Shown: positions 46,340 through 56,646 of the stretch, piece after piece
Position numbering within the stretch: position 1 is the first letter of the stretch
Layout: each line of letters starts with the position of its first letter
Assembly (NCBI GenBank): GCA_015847255.1
Contig: JADLZK010011544.1
Location: 177,917 to 241,916, forward strand
DNA length: 64,000 bases
DNA from: Hyparrhenia diplandra
Lineage: Eukaryota; Streptophyta; Magnoliopsida; Poales; Poaceae
Direction of reading: 5' to 3'
Translations under genes and position numbers: made by a program
Notes under the pieces: model-generated
What the model was told of the DNA's origin: nothing
The model's input: the letters and a program-made list of their open reading frames with translations, nothing else
Databases searched by the model: none

Positions 46340-49300
46340 ATGGGGAGGAGGAAGGAGCGACGCCTAGCGGCCATGGCCTCGTCGGGCCGCAGGGTCAAGC
46401 TCGACCTCTTCCTTGATCCCTCCCCCGGTAAGTTCCGCCACCACCCGGTTTGGTTCGATGTGGTTGTGTTTAATCGCTATGTGCTCTAGCTTGTCTTGAC
46501 ATGGTTTGAGATTTGCTATCGATCTCTGGTCGCTCGCCCTAGTTGTCCAGTTTGAAATTGATTACTCTCGGTTCTGCTTGACTGGTACGAAAACTAGAGC
46601 TATCCATGTCATGGTCGTAGTAAAGCAAAATCGGGTTTGTCGGGTCGTCTGAATCCACTCAGCTTGATTTAGGCCAAATATGATTCACTACCCTGGGTTT
46701 CGGACAGTTGGATGCTGATAAGTCATTTGATTTGTCTTTATCACCAGAAATCTGCTTGCTATGAGCGTCGATGGCAGCGTTTGCACACTCACACGAGGCA
46801 ATATGACTGATATAAGCATTGGAACTGTTGACCTTGCCGCTTTTGTGCACAAGTGTTTAGTGTCACATTTTTGCTATTACTTTATTTGAACATGCACCAA
46901 GCCAGTTACACTTTCAGTGTTAGGGAGAAATACAATTGTCACAGTTTCAGCCCCTTTTACTGCAAATCTATTAGAATTCATAATAAAACTCCCTACTATT
47001 TTGGGAGGCTGTGTCAGCTGAATGATCAAACCTTCCAAATCTACAGACCTAGAGAACAAAATCATTTCAAGTTCTGTACTCTTTCGGTGTACCAACATCT
47101 AATTGGTAACCTTCTTTTTATTAGGCATAATAAGTAGCAAGCACATTGAAGGAATTTCACACTGTCCCTATGTTTGAATGTTTCAATCGCATTTTGAAGT
47201 ATCCATGACTAGGGAATATAACTTGGAACTAGGACGGTGGAAGTGATCCAACATGCATGCTGAGGCATACCTCACCTTCCCTGTATTTCGGTCGTGATGG
47301 GCAGAGACAGTGGTTGTGCTGGCGAAGGCTAGGGCAATAGATGGGTTTTGGGAGGATGTTGAACTATTTGTGTACAATAGGTTAACATTAGTCACCTCTA
47401 TCAACAAAGCAATAAATAAAAATGGATGCAAATATTACCCACATGTCAGTTAGGGTAACGGAAAAAAAACTGATGCTGGATTTTTATGAAGGATGATCAA
47501 TGCAACTGTTTGCATCAGCTGCTTATGATTATAGGGATCTTATTATGGCTAGATATCTTCTTTTATATGAGTGATTACATTGGTGATGAATACTAGACAC
47601 ACTGAATACTAATAAGATTCAGGTAAATGAAGTACCATTTGGTTTGCAAATAAGCTGACTCTTGATACTGTGACTTGCAGGGGAGGCATCACATAATGAT
47701 GGAATAGGAGGTGAAAACCGTGACCAACAGACTGTGGTTCCCACTTCATCTTCTTCAGGTGGGTTTCATCAATTTCCTTCCAAGGGATATGTAAAGAAGA
47801 CATGTCTATGGATTATGGAACATAAATATGGTGGAAATTTGGATTTGTGTACAAGCATGTATACCTCCGCATGTCTGGTTCTGAGCTACATGTAGGGTTG
47901 CCGGCCTGCAAGGAACTTGAGTATATTCTTCAGACTGAGCTGCGACTGCCAAAATTGAGTGAATGCCTATGGGTAATTTCTCATTTGGCAGCATCTAAGC
48001 GTGGGGATTTCAGGATGTGATTGTTCCCTCCTCGGTTCGTATGTCTCTTTCTTTGTATGTAGCTCCTAACCTGGTCTTATTTATGACCAGATTTCTGTAA
48101 ACTTCACATCAATAATTTGAACAGTACAATATTCTTTTTAATTTTTACAACACTGTTGATTTCAGTATGTATGCTTCAGAAAAGAACTTAATATCTTGCC
48201 ACACCACAAAAACCTTTTTATTTCTGAAATTTTCATGTAATTTTATTTTCAGATAAAAAGGAGAATCCTCTAGCATTGCTTGGGCAATATAGTGATGATG
48301 AAGAGGAAGATGAGGAAACAGCAGATCAACCTTCTGGTGAAGCTAAGGAGACTCCAGGAGATGCTAGTGTTCAGGTAATTCCATATTCCTACTCTGTCCT
48401 GTCAGTCAAACAGGTTGAACCTTGGGCAAATATAGAAACCTAGTCTGTTTTGTACTATATGTGCCAAATATGCCAAAACTGGTTTGTGTGCGGTGTTAGC
48501 CGTTGGTTTGTAACCAGTGTTTTCTGGAGTGTGGAGTTTATTTATGTCGTTGTACTTTTTAGTCAGTTGTAACTGGCTTAAGTAGGGCCTTGTTTAGATT
48601 GCTAAAATTTCTAACCTTTTTCCCACTTTCTCTCCATCACATCACATTAAATACACCAAAAGACATATGTTTGGAGTATTAAATGTTAAAAAGAGTGAAA
48701 TGCACCATTGGCACACACCGAACTTGCAGACCATTGTGTCAAATAGGTTTTTAGAAACCCATCTTTCGAACTTGCGAACCCGTTCATCTCAGGTCCAACC
48801 CATGGCTTGCACAGCAGTAGCAATGCTGACATCAGCGACGTCAATACTTATTTTTAATTTACGAAAATATCTTTTTATTTGAAGCTCCAAATATATCAAA
48901 TAATATATCAATTTTGATCGTCTCGACGAGCTCTTTGCAATGATGTACGTTTTGTTATTTGAGATAGTTTTATGTAAATTTAAATATTTCTATAAAACGA
49001 GTGAAATATTATTTGCTATATTTATTTTTATATAAAATGAGTGAAATATAAAATGATCGAGGTCGATAGATGCATTCGATCTACATGTACGCTTGCAAAG
49101 TTAAAATAACGTAGTGTGACGTCGCATTCACATGCAAAATATACTCCTAAAGTACTTGCAAGTGTTCAAAACCAATGTACGATCATCGCCATTTTTGCCT
49201 TTTTTTTTATATATATAATATGCCCGGACGATTCGTGTATATATATTTGAGCCAGGGTCGAGCCGAGCTCGGACAGCTGCCATGGAGGCAGACCACCACT

Positions 49301-52300
49301 TTGGCTGGCTGCTGTCCGGGCCATGAGGGCCCTAACAAGCTCTATGCTAGTTATAGAAATATCACTTGTTTTATATAAATATTTAATTTCATACAAAAAA
49401 AATATCTCAAATAACAAAACGGAGTACACCATTGCAAAGAGTTTGTCGAGACGATCAAAATTGATATATTATTTGCTATATTTGGAGCTCCAAATAAAAA
49501 GATATCAATTTCGCAAATTAAAAAGGAGCGCCGACGTCATCACCGATGTCAAGTATTGCTACAGTACTCATGCAAAACCACCATGCAAGTCATGCAAAAC
49601 CGGATTGGACCCGAGGTGAACGGGTTCGCAAGTCACATCCATGGTGCATTTCACTCTAAAAAAAATACAAATTTTACACCATGGTAGGATGATATTTACC
49701 ACTAAAACAAGGCCTAGTCACATTTATTTTTTTAGGTTTTTTTTTTTTTTGCCTAGGCACCCTTTGTGGTCAGAGGTGATGGCTTTTGCTTCCATTTCTT
49801 TGTGTCGCTGTATATGAAACCTAACACTTTCAATTTTGTTGCTTCATGGTAATGAAATTTGGCTCTGCCATTATGGAAAATTATATGCAAAAGCTAGCAA
49901 AAGTGCTTATTGGCTGAAGTCTCCAACAGTGTGGCTTTTAAATGTACTGAGCTTACTTTTTAATGAGCAAATTTTGTTAATTTATGTTGTTCAGACCATA
50001 ACTGTGCTTCACACAATGCTTTTTGTTCAGCTACTTCGTAAATAGTAATTGCATCTATCTTCTGTTAGACCCTTAGAGGACGTTATCACTGCTAAGCAAC
50101 ATTTGCTCACTTTGCCAATTTTTTGGGTGTTGTAATAATATATTTTGCTTATTTCAGTTAATAACTAGTCAGCGCGGCGGATACAGCTGGTGATAATGGC
50201 GTGGGAAGAACCGAACCATCGGCTTCCGTCGGTGATCAACAAGAAACACTTGAAGCTGTCGACATTAAGGAAACCCAAAATGTTACTGAAGAAAACACTA
50301 TTGCTCCCGAGTCAACTCTACAAGAAGAGAGCGTGAAAGCAACTGAATCTGTTCCTGATTCATCTGGCATGCAAATTGTTGGTGACGTCGGTGGAAATTG
50401 GAAAGCAGTAATGCATGAACAGAGTAATCAGTGTTATTACTGGAACACAGTTACTGGAGAAACTTCTTGGGACATACCAAGTGGATTAGCTTCAGGAGTT
50501 GCAACTGCATCTGTTCCTTCTGATGTGGACTATTCAATAGAAGCTCAAGCCCATGTCCTTCCTCACAGTACACTGGAAGCATATCCAGGTGATATGTCTG
50601 TCGGGAATGGCACAACAACCTATGCTAATTTTGGAATGGCATGTGGAAGTGCACAGGTTACTCAAGATGCTTATGCTTATGCTGCTCCTATCACCAGTCA
50701 TGAGCCTATGGACATAGATCCCTTGTATCTTGCAAAATATGGTGATGATTTGCTGCAAAGATTGAACATGCTGGAAAGGTGCTTTTATTATCTTTAGTCA
50801 TATCTTTTGTTACGTTGCATACATTATTGTTCCTAGAGTTTAGAGAAGTAATGAGTTATTATCATTGTAGGCTCTCAGGCTCGAACGAAGAACTTGAATT
50901 GATAAGAAGAGAAATCGGGATACGGATATCAGATTGCAATGCACTCTCATCATATGGATCTTCTTTGCTCCCATTGTGGTTGCATGTTGAGGTGCACCTT
51001 AAGCAACTAGACTCTTCCATTTCCAAGCTGGAAATGAGCTACCATGCAGATACAGAACCTAGGAATTCGAAGACACAGGTTGCTGAACACAAAGCACCTG
51101 ATGAAGCTGACACGGCAACACCCTCCAATGGTGAGGCTTTGAAGTCTGAGGTTAGTGCTGGGATTACTATCCATGAAAATGTGGAGATTGATAAACCAGC
51201 TTCAACATCATCTGCTCAGAATTCACAAGATGGTGATCCTGTAGCTGTTCCTCCAAAAATTGAATCTGACAACGATGAAGATATGGATGTGGAAATGGAG
51301 GTTGATGAAGATAATGTTGAAGAGCAGGCACATTGCAGTCCTGTACCTAAAAAAGAGCATCCACCATCAGAACAGTTGAATTCATCTAATTTGCCATCAT
51401 TGGAGGATCCCACATCTCCCGAGGATAATTCTGTCCCTCCACCTCCACCTCCACCTCCAGAAGAGGAATGGATTCCACCTCCACCACCTGAAAATGAACC
51501 AGCTCCTCCAGCTCCCCCAGAAGAGCCAGCTGCATCATATGTTCAGGTGGATACAATTCCTCAGCCATATACAGCTCAAGCAAATGTTGGCTATACAATT
51601 TCAGGAATGGAGTACTATGGTACTATTGGTACAGAAGGTACAAATGCCAATTACTATATGCAAGTGAGTGAGCCTCATGTCCTTCAAGCACAACAACATT
51701 CTTATTATGCACCAGTATCTGGGAGTGGCATATCTGTTTCTGTTGATGGCACATCTATTGCCCCAGAATCTTATTATACCTATCCTTCAGTCACTATGGC
51801 TGCCAGCGCAGTAGCAGCTGAACATTCTGGATACTACACTCCATCAATCTCTGCCATTTCTAGCAGTGCAGCAGATATCAAAACAAGCTCAGCTTCTCTT
51901 GTTTCTGCAACTAACAATTCAGGTCTCAAAGGTCTTGATAAAGTTATATCCAGTGATGCAAGTATTGTGCCTTTGACCCAAGCTGTAGTAGCAACATCAG
52001 CTGCAGGAACGACTTCTGTTCTTGAAGTTCTACAGAGTCTTCTAGCAGTACTACAAATCAGACCAAAGGTAATTCTATTTTTAATTTATTTATTGGACAA
52101 TTCATCTTACCCTCGTCACATTGTTTGACCGTTTGTGCTTTCTGTAGTTATTCGTAGCAAGAAGCGGGCTGTTGGTATTACATCGTCTCTGAGGTCTAAT
52201 AAGAAGGTTTCAAGTTTGGTGGATAAGGTTGTTCTCTACAACGGATCTCTCTGCTGTTATTGCATATGGGTACAAATATTTAGTGGTGACTTGTGCCTGA

Positions 52301-54533
52301 AATTTACATTTTTTTAGCATGTTCCTGTATATTAATGGAATCAACAAATCATAGTTTCTTACTCTTGATTTGAGATTTGCTCTCAAGTCTCAACTATCTA
52401 AGAATCCATCATAGTTTCTTACTCTTGATTCGAGATGTGCTCTGAAGTCTCAACTATCTAAGAATCCAGCGTAAAATATGAAGGGTTTACACCATGGTAG
52501 TTTTGCAAGATTCCATCATGTCAAGATGAAATAGTGGACTCCGTGTTTTAACCTTATGTTTCCTGGTTATTTTCTGGTTCATTGTAACCATTTGCTAGTT
52601 AGTTTTATCAGTCTGTTTTCGCGGTAAGGTTTCAACTAAGGTTAGTAGTGATTGTGTAAATAATTGTTGCCCTACCAACAGAACTTTACTGAATCAGCCT
52701 GTTTTGCTTTCCTTTTAACAGTGGAAAGCTGCAAAAGAGGAACTTCGTGATGAAGAGGAAGAGGAGCCTGAAAGTGCTCTGGAGGCATTAGAAAGGAAGC
52801 GGCAGAAAGAAATAGAGGTAAATTGCTCTTTACCTCTCTTTAAAGCATGCATGCAATAATTTCTCAGAAGTTTTCTGAATTTAATTTAATTGTGCCCCAT
52901 TTGATCCAGGAATGGCGGAAACAGCAGATCGCTAGTGGAGAGGCTCAGGAAAATGCCAATTTTGTTCCTGTTCGTGGCGATTGGTACTCTTTTGCCTTAT
53001 TATGATGGTTGATTTTAATAGCAAGATACAAAATTTACCATAAATTTTGTCATGTTTATGGCCAGTTTTGTTCCCCTTTTACCACTTCACTCCCTGTGAT
53101 GTCCTATTTGCTTAAAAGTAGTCACTTCAATGTTTGACTTTTGGCCTGAGAATACTTTTAGAAACAGAGACAACTTTCTGCTTCTGAAGTTGTGTTAGAA
53201 GCAAATTTTCCAGTTAGTTCAAATACCTACCTTTCTCATCAATGTGGATTTTTGGTCGCTCTGCCACGCCTAATAGTTTCTTGAATACTGTACATACATG
53301 TGTACCATATTTTCGTGTAGATTTTCCCTTGCATCAAGTGATGCATGTTTTGTACTCCCTCCATTCCAAATTATAAGACTTTCTGGCTTTTTTGATACAT
53401 TTCCTTTACTTTGTATCTAGACATAGTGTATAACTAGATGCATAGTAAAGGAAATGCATCTAGAAAAGCTAGAAAGTCTTATTTGGAATGGAGGGAAATA
53501 TAAGAGTAAAAAATTGAAGCAACATCCTTTTTCTATATGTTCTCTGCATGGCACTGATGCTAGCTAACTGGTCTGTGTCCAGTCAAAACACCTGTTGGAA
53601 AGCTTTTAAAGTTGCTGACATAGCTGAAAGACGATCAATTCAGTGCCAGGTTCTTAAAACTTAAGGGAATATATTAGTTTAGCATATTCTTATGGTATAC
53701 TCTTGAGGGCCTGTTTGCATTGTAGATATTCTTATTTGAAGGTTTTGCGATTTAGATAAAATTTGAACTAGAACCCAATACCCCCACACCCAAAGAAGTG
53801 CTGCTCATGCAGTAAGTTTTTAATACCAAGCTCAGTGTACATTCTTCAAGTTACATTAAAGAAGCCCCATTTTTCGCTACATTTAATAATAGGCTTTTCG
53901 GGGGACTGATTTGCCTATGATAACAGACCTCTTATGAGGATAGCTGAGAACCTTGGTACATCATGAATAGCGGCATGGTTTCTTCTTTCTTGTATGGATT
54001 TTACCGGGTAGCTGTAGTGATAATTGTTTGAATCTTTGCAGGCGTGACCGTGTAAAACGTAGAAGAGCTGAAGCAAAAAAGGAATCAAAAGGTGACATTG
54101 TTGCTGCATCTTTAATTAGTTCTGAACAGCATAAAGGACCTGCAGATCTAGCGGAGCTCTCCAAGGGTCTTCCTACTGGCTGGCAGGTAAGTATTTTTGA
54201 TTGTAGAATATCAGATGCTAACATACTGAGCTGTGTTCAATGTTATATACATACAATCAGAAGTAGCTTCCACTGCAGCTTCCAAGGATTTGATATCTAT
54301 TCCAACTGATACAAAGAATCAAACAATCATGACACTGGTCATTAGTGTATCCTGTATTCTTATGGAATGTACTGTAAAACCTTGTTTATCTGCCATGCCA
54401 TGTGTTACAAAATGCTTAGCACTGCTTACTTGCGTTATCATCTGGGCAGGCATACTTGGACGAGTCTACGAAGCAGGTCTATTATGGGAACAACCTCACG
54501 TCAGAGACGTCCTGGGAGCGGCCAACAAAATGA
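46340..54533 (+). CDS. FNBP4-like protein with two WW domains
   Basis: Homologue of formin-binding protein 4-type WW proteins, expected to bind proline-rich ligands in the nucleus or cytoskeleton. Ten exons: 46340-46427, 47681-47758, 48253-48374, about 50173-50778, 50871-52068, 52148-52227, 52722-52817, 52910-52983, 54042-54186 and 54450-54533. Corrected length is ~856 residues. The start is MGRRKERRLAAM; an early acidic stretch is LALLGQYSDDEEEDEE. WW1 is NWKAVMHEQS, YYWNTVTGETSWDIP (exon 4). A proline run (VPPPPPPPPEEEWIPPPPP) and an acidic stretch lie in exon 5. A basic coiled region (ALERKRQKEIEEWRKQQ, RRDRVKRRRAEAKK-type) follows. WW2 is split between exons 9 and 10 (LPTGWQ / AYLDES, VYYGNNLTSETSWERP). 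A missing T near 52029 shifts the end of exon 5, and the exon 4 acceptor also needs a one-base change. Intron 3 holds nested transposons. Confidence 0.88.
48585..49714. mobile_element. MITE with CCTTGTTTAG ends, split by a foldback element (FNBP4-like intron 3)
   Basis: The left end GGGCCTTGTTTAGATTGC is inverted relative to the right end ACTAAAACAAGGCC, with TAG on both sides. The two halves (48585-48691 and 49658-49714) total ~160 bp. The remainder is the inserted foldback element. This end type is common in sorghum and maize introns. Confidence 0.72.
48692..49657. mobile_element. Large foldback element (966 bp)
   Basis: It starts AGAGTGAAATGCACCATTGG and ends CCATGGTGCATTTCACTCT. The arms match in inverted order over roughly 300 bp. 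Paired phrases include CGAACCCGTTCATCTC / GAGGTGAACGGGTTCG, GGAGCTCCAAATA-like, ATCAATTTTGATCGTCTCGACGA / TCGAGACGATCAAAATTGAT and TGCAATG-TGTACGTTTTGTTATTTGAGATA. The centre contains a less symmetric 150-200 bp. No protein is encoded. It could fold into a very long hairpin RNA when the intron is transcribed. Confidence 0.85.
52351..52470. repeat. Two-copy 60-bp tandem repeat in FNBP4-like intron 6
   Basis: ATAGTTTCTTACTCTTGATT begins at 52351 and again at 52411. The two 60-bp units differ at about four bases (for example TTTGAGATTTGC against TTCGAGATGTGC). Confidence 0.9.
53355..53496. mobile_element. Stowaway MITE (142 bp) in FNBP4-like intron 8
   Basis: CTCCCTCCATTCCAAATTATAAGACTTTC on the left pairs with GAAAGTCTTATTTGGAATGGAGGGA on the right. 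The interior pairs too (CATTTCCTTTACT / AGTAAAGGAAATGCATCTAG). TA precedes the left end. It is nearly a perfect hairpin, so it is recent or conserved. Confidence 0.88.
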
Positions 54534-54940
54534 AGCTAGACAACCTTGTGCGTTCAACCGAACAATAGGACTAATTTGACCATGTAGATGGTGCTGTTCA
54601 ATGGGCAGCTCAATTTTGTTGTAGATATCTCCTTGTTGAGTCCTTTAACAGATCGAACAGAAGTGCCAAGCATGTTTAGAGAATGAATATGGAAAGTGAA
54701 GTTTTTTTTGTTGATGCTCAATTTCTAGTTCCATAGACGTATCTTCCTATTACAAGATATCGGCTAAGCGAAATTTCACCATGGTCCCAAACGCTATTTC
54801 TGATTATTGGAGAGGAGGGACTCAAATTCCTCTCAATATTAACATTGCTTTGGATCCTTATAGTTGGGTTGACTTGACAAATCAAACCATTTTAGATGAG
54901 GTGATACATTATGAGTTTATTCCATAAATTTGGATCGATT

Positions 54941-55101
54941 CTATTTCTATGTTTCAAATTATAGGTTGTTTTAGATTTACATAGCTTTACTTATGCATTA
55001 AAGTATACGATATGTTTAGATATATAATAACTTGTATGATAATAAAAGTTATGTATCTAAAAAGTTAAAACGGCCTTATAATCGAAATGTAGGAAGGAGC
55101 T
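54941..55101. mobile_element. Degenerate Stowaway-like MITE
   Basis: The left part CTATTTCTATGTTTCAAATTATAGG and the right part CCTTATAATCGAAATGTAGGAAGGAGC are imperfect inverted repeats. GATATGTTTAGATATATAATAACTT is internal, as in the other members. Confidence 0.55.
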
Positions 55102-55416
55102 TGTACGTGTTTGTTTCCTGTCGTGTCCTGGCATAGCGCATAGGTACCCTACGCAACGCTACGCTAAGGAAATCAAACACGAGGGTGTTGTGATGTTGTC
55201 TGCCAAGTTTACCAGGACAACAACAACTTAATAATATATAAAAAAAAAGTGGAAAGACGATTAACTAACTCGTTTTCTCAAACTGAACACCCTTTTAATT
55301 TGGATCGAGCAGCCCCTTCATATCGATTGGTGCTTAATCCATCATTTCTTTTCGCCACGAAACGACTCCCTCGGTGCCACCACAGCCATCTTGGCCTAGC
55401 CCACTCCCTCAACCCA

Positions 55417-55431
55417 CCCCCCCCCCCCCTC

Positions 55432-55464
<33 letters not shown>
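55417..55464. repeat. C run followed by a CT microsatellite
   Basis: Thirteen C at 55417-55429, then CCCTCCCTC and a CT run of about thirteen units ending at 55464. Confidence 0.92.
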
Positions 55465-55466
<2 letters not shown>

Positions 55467-55813
55467 AGCTCTTAGCGTGACATCCCTAGCGCAGCTATGT
55501 ACCTGCTCTGGCTCCGGCGTAGCGACATGCCCCCTGCAACATCCTTCTTAACACGGCTATGTACCCCGCCATAGCATGGCTTCGGTCTCGCACCATCTCC
55601 GGCGCAATTCTCGGCATGATTCCTGCTTGTTGCGACTAGCCCTGGGAATGGCACAAAAAAATCAGCCAAAAAAAAAAAAAATGCGCTGCATGTCGAGCCG
55701 CAAGAAGGGAATAGGAGATGGAAGAAAAGAAAATTAAAACATATACTCTACTCAAGATACATATTTTTGACACATCGGTTAGTTTTGAGTATAGTCCGTG
55801 AGACAAACTAAGA

Positions 55814-55937
55814 GGGTGTTTGGTTTAGAGACTAGTTCCTCCCGAGTCTATTGGACGAGACTATTGGTCTTTAGTTCTCTTGTTTGATAATTTAATGACT
55901 AAATGAGATTAAAATTTAGTCCTCGGTCCCAAACGAG
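55814..55937. mobile_element. Partial MITE with GTTTGG ends
   Basis: The left GGGTGTTTGGTTTAGAGACTAG is roughly inverted relative to the right GGTCCCAAACGAGAG. The interior has ATTAAAATTTAGTCC. It is related to the element at 9548-9833 but shorter. Confidence 0.5.
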
Positions 55938-56359
55938 AGTTCACGGCGACAACCGCATCCCCGCAAAAGAAGGCGTCGCGCGCCGGATCTTCCCGACTCG
56001 TCAGGTGTAGGACCGAGGCGGTCGACGCTGCCAGGCGACGAGGCGTCGCGATCGAACGGCGATGTCGACTAGGTTGTTCGTCTAGTGAGTAATCATGTTT
56101 GTTCTCTTTCCCCTAGTGCGTCGTTCATGACGCTTCGTTGTAACTCTTAACTTTTCATTCGTCTTAATACAAAAGACGCACAAACCTTTTACGTGTTCGA
56201 GAAAAAAAAAGACAGGTGGCATGTTTGCCTTTTGGGTGCGCTTGTGCCGCTTGCACAGAGGTTCAGTTTGAATAAGCTAGAAAAACTTCTTAGACGGTAA
56301 ATCCGTTAATTTACTAGACAGTCCATAGAATAACAAAAGGTAAGATGTGAAGAAAAGGA

Positions 56360-56501
56360 CCTCCATTGGCTTTATTCAAACACATCCATCAAAAATGAAG
56401 CTGCCGAGTACTAATGAATCTAAAACAAATCCTCCATTGGCTTTATTCAAACACATCCATCAAAAATGAAGCTGCCGAGTACTAATGAATCTAAAACAAA
56501 T
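56360..56501. repeat. Perfect 71-bp tandem duplication
   Basis: CCTCCATTGGCTTTATTCAA begins at 56360 and again at 56431. The two 71-bp units (ending TCTAAAACAAAT) are identical as read. It lies ~150 bp downstream of the SEC-C gene stop, probably in its 3' UTR. Confidence 0.93.
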
Positions 56502-56646
56502 CTTGCTGCAGGGTCAAACCGAATCAACGTCAAGCAACGACACCCACACAGAACTTTTAAGTAAAATCCTTCTGAAACACAGGACTCGCTCAAAACGGCT
56601 GCACCTGGTCTGCATGTGCTCGTGAACGAGAGGATTGTTGTTCACC

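Larger units (their letters stand above)
54534..56359. other. Region between the convergent FNBP4-like and SEC-C genes
   Basis: FNBP4-like 3' UTR, then TA-rich DNA with a degenerate Stowaway (54941-55101), a C run and CT microsatellite (55417-55464), a partial MITE (55814-55937) and a GC-rich patch (55935-56085) without recognisable coding. An open frame at 55249-55551 is mainly simple repeat. Confidence 0.5.

Noticed and set aside
54233..54568. A 111-residue frame near the FNBP4-like 3' end
   Set aside because: It is intron 9 read into exon 10 in the wrong frame. The correct exon 10 completes the second WW domain.
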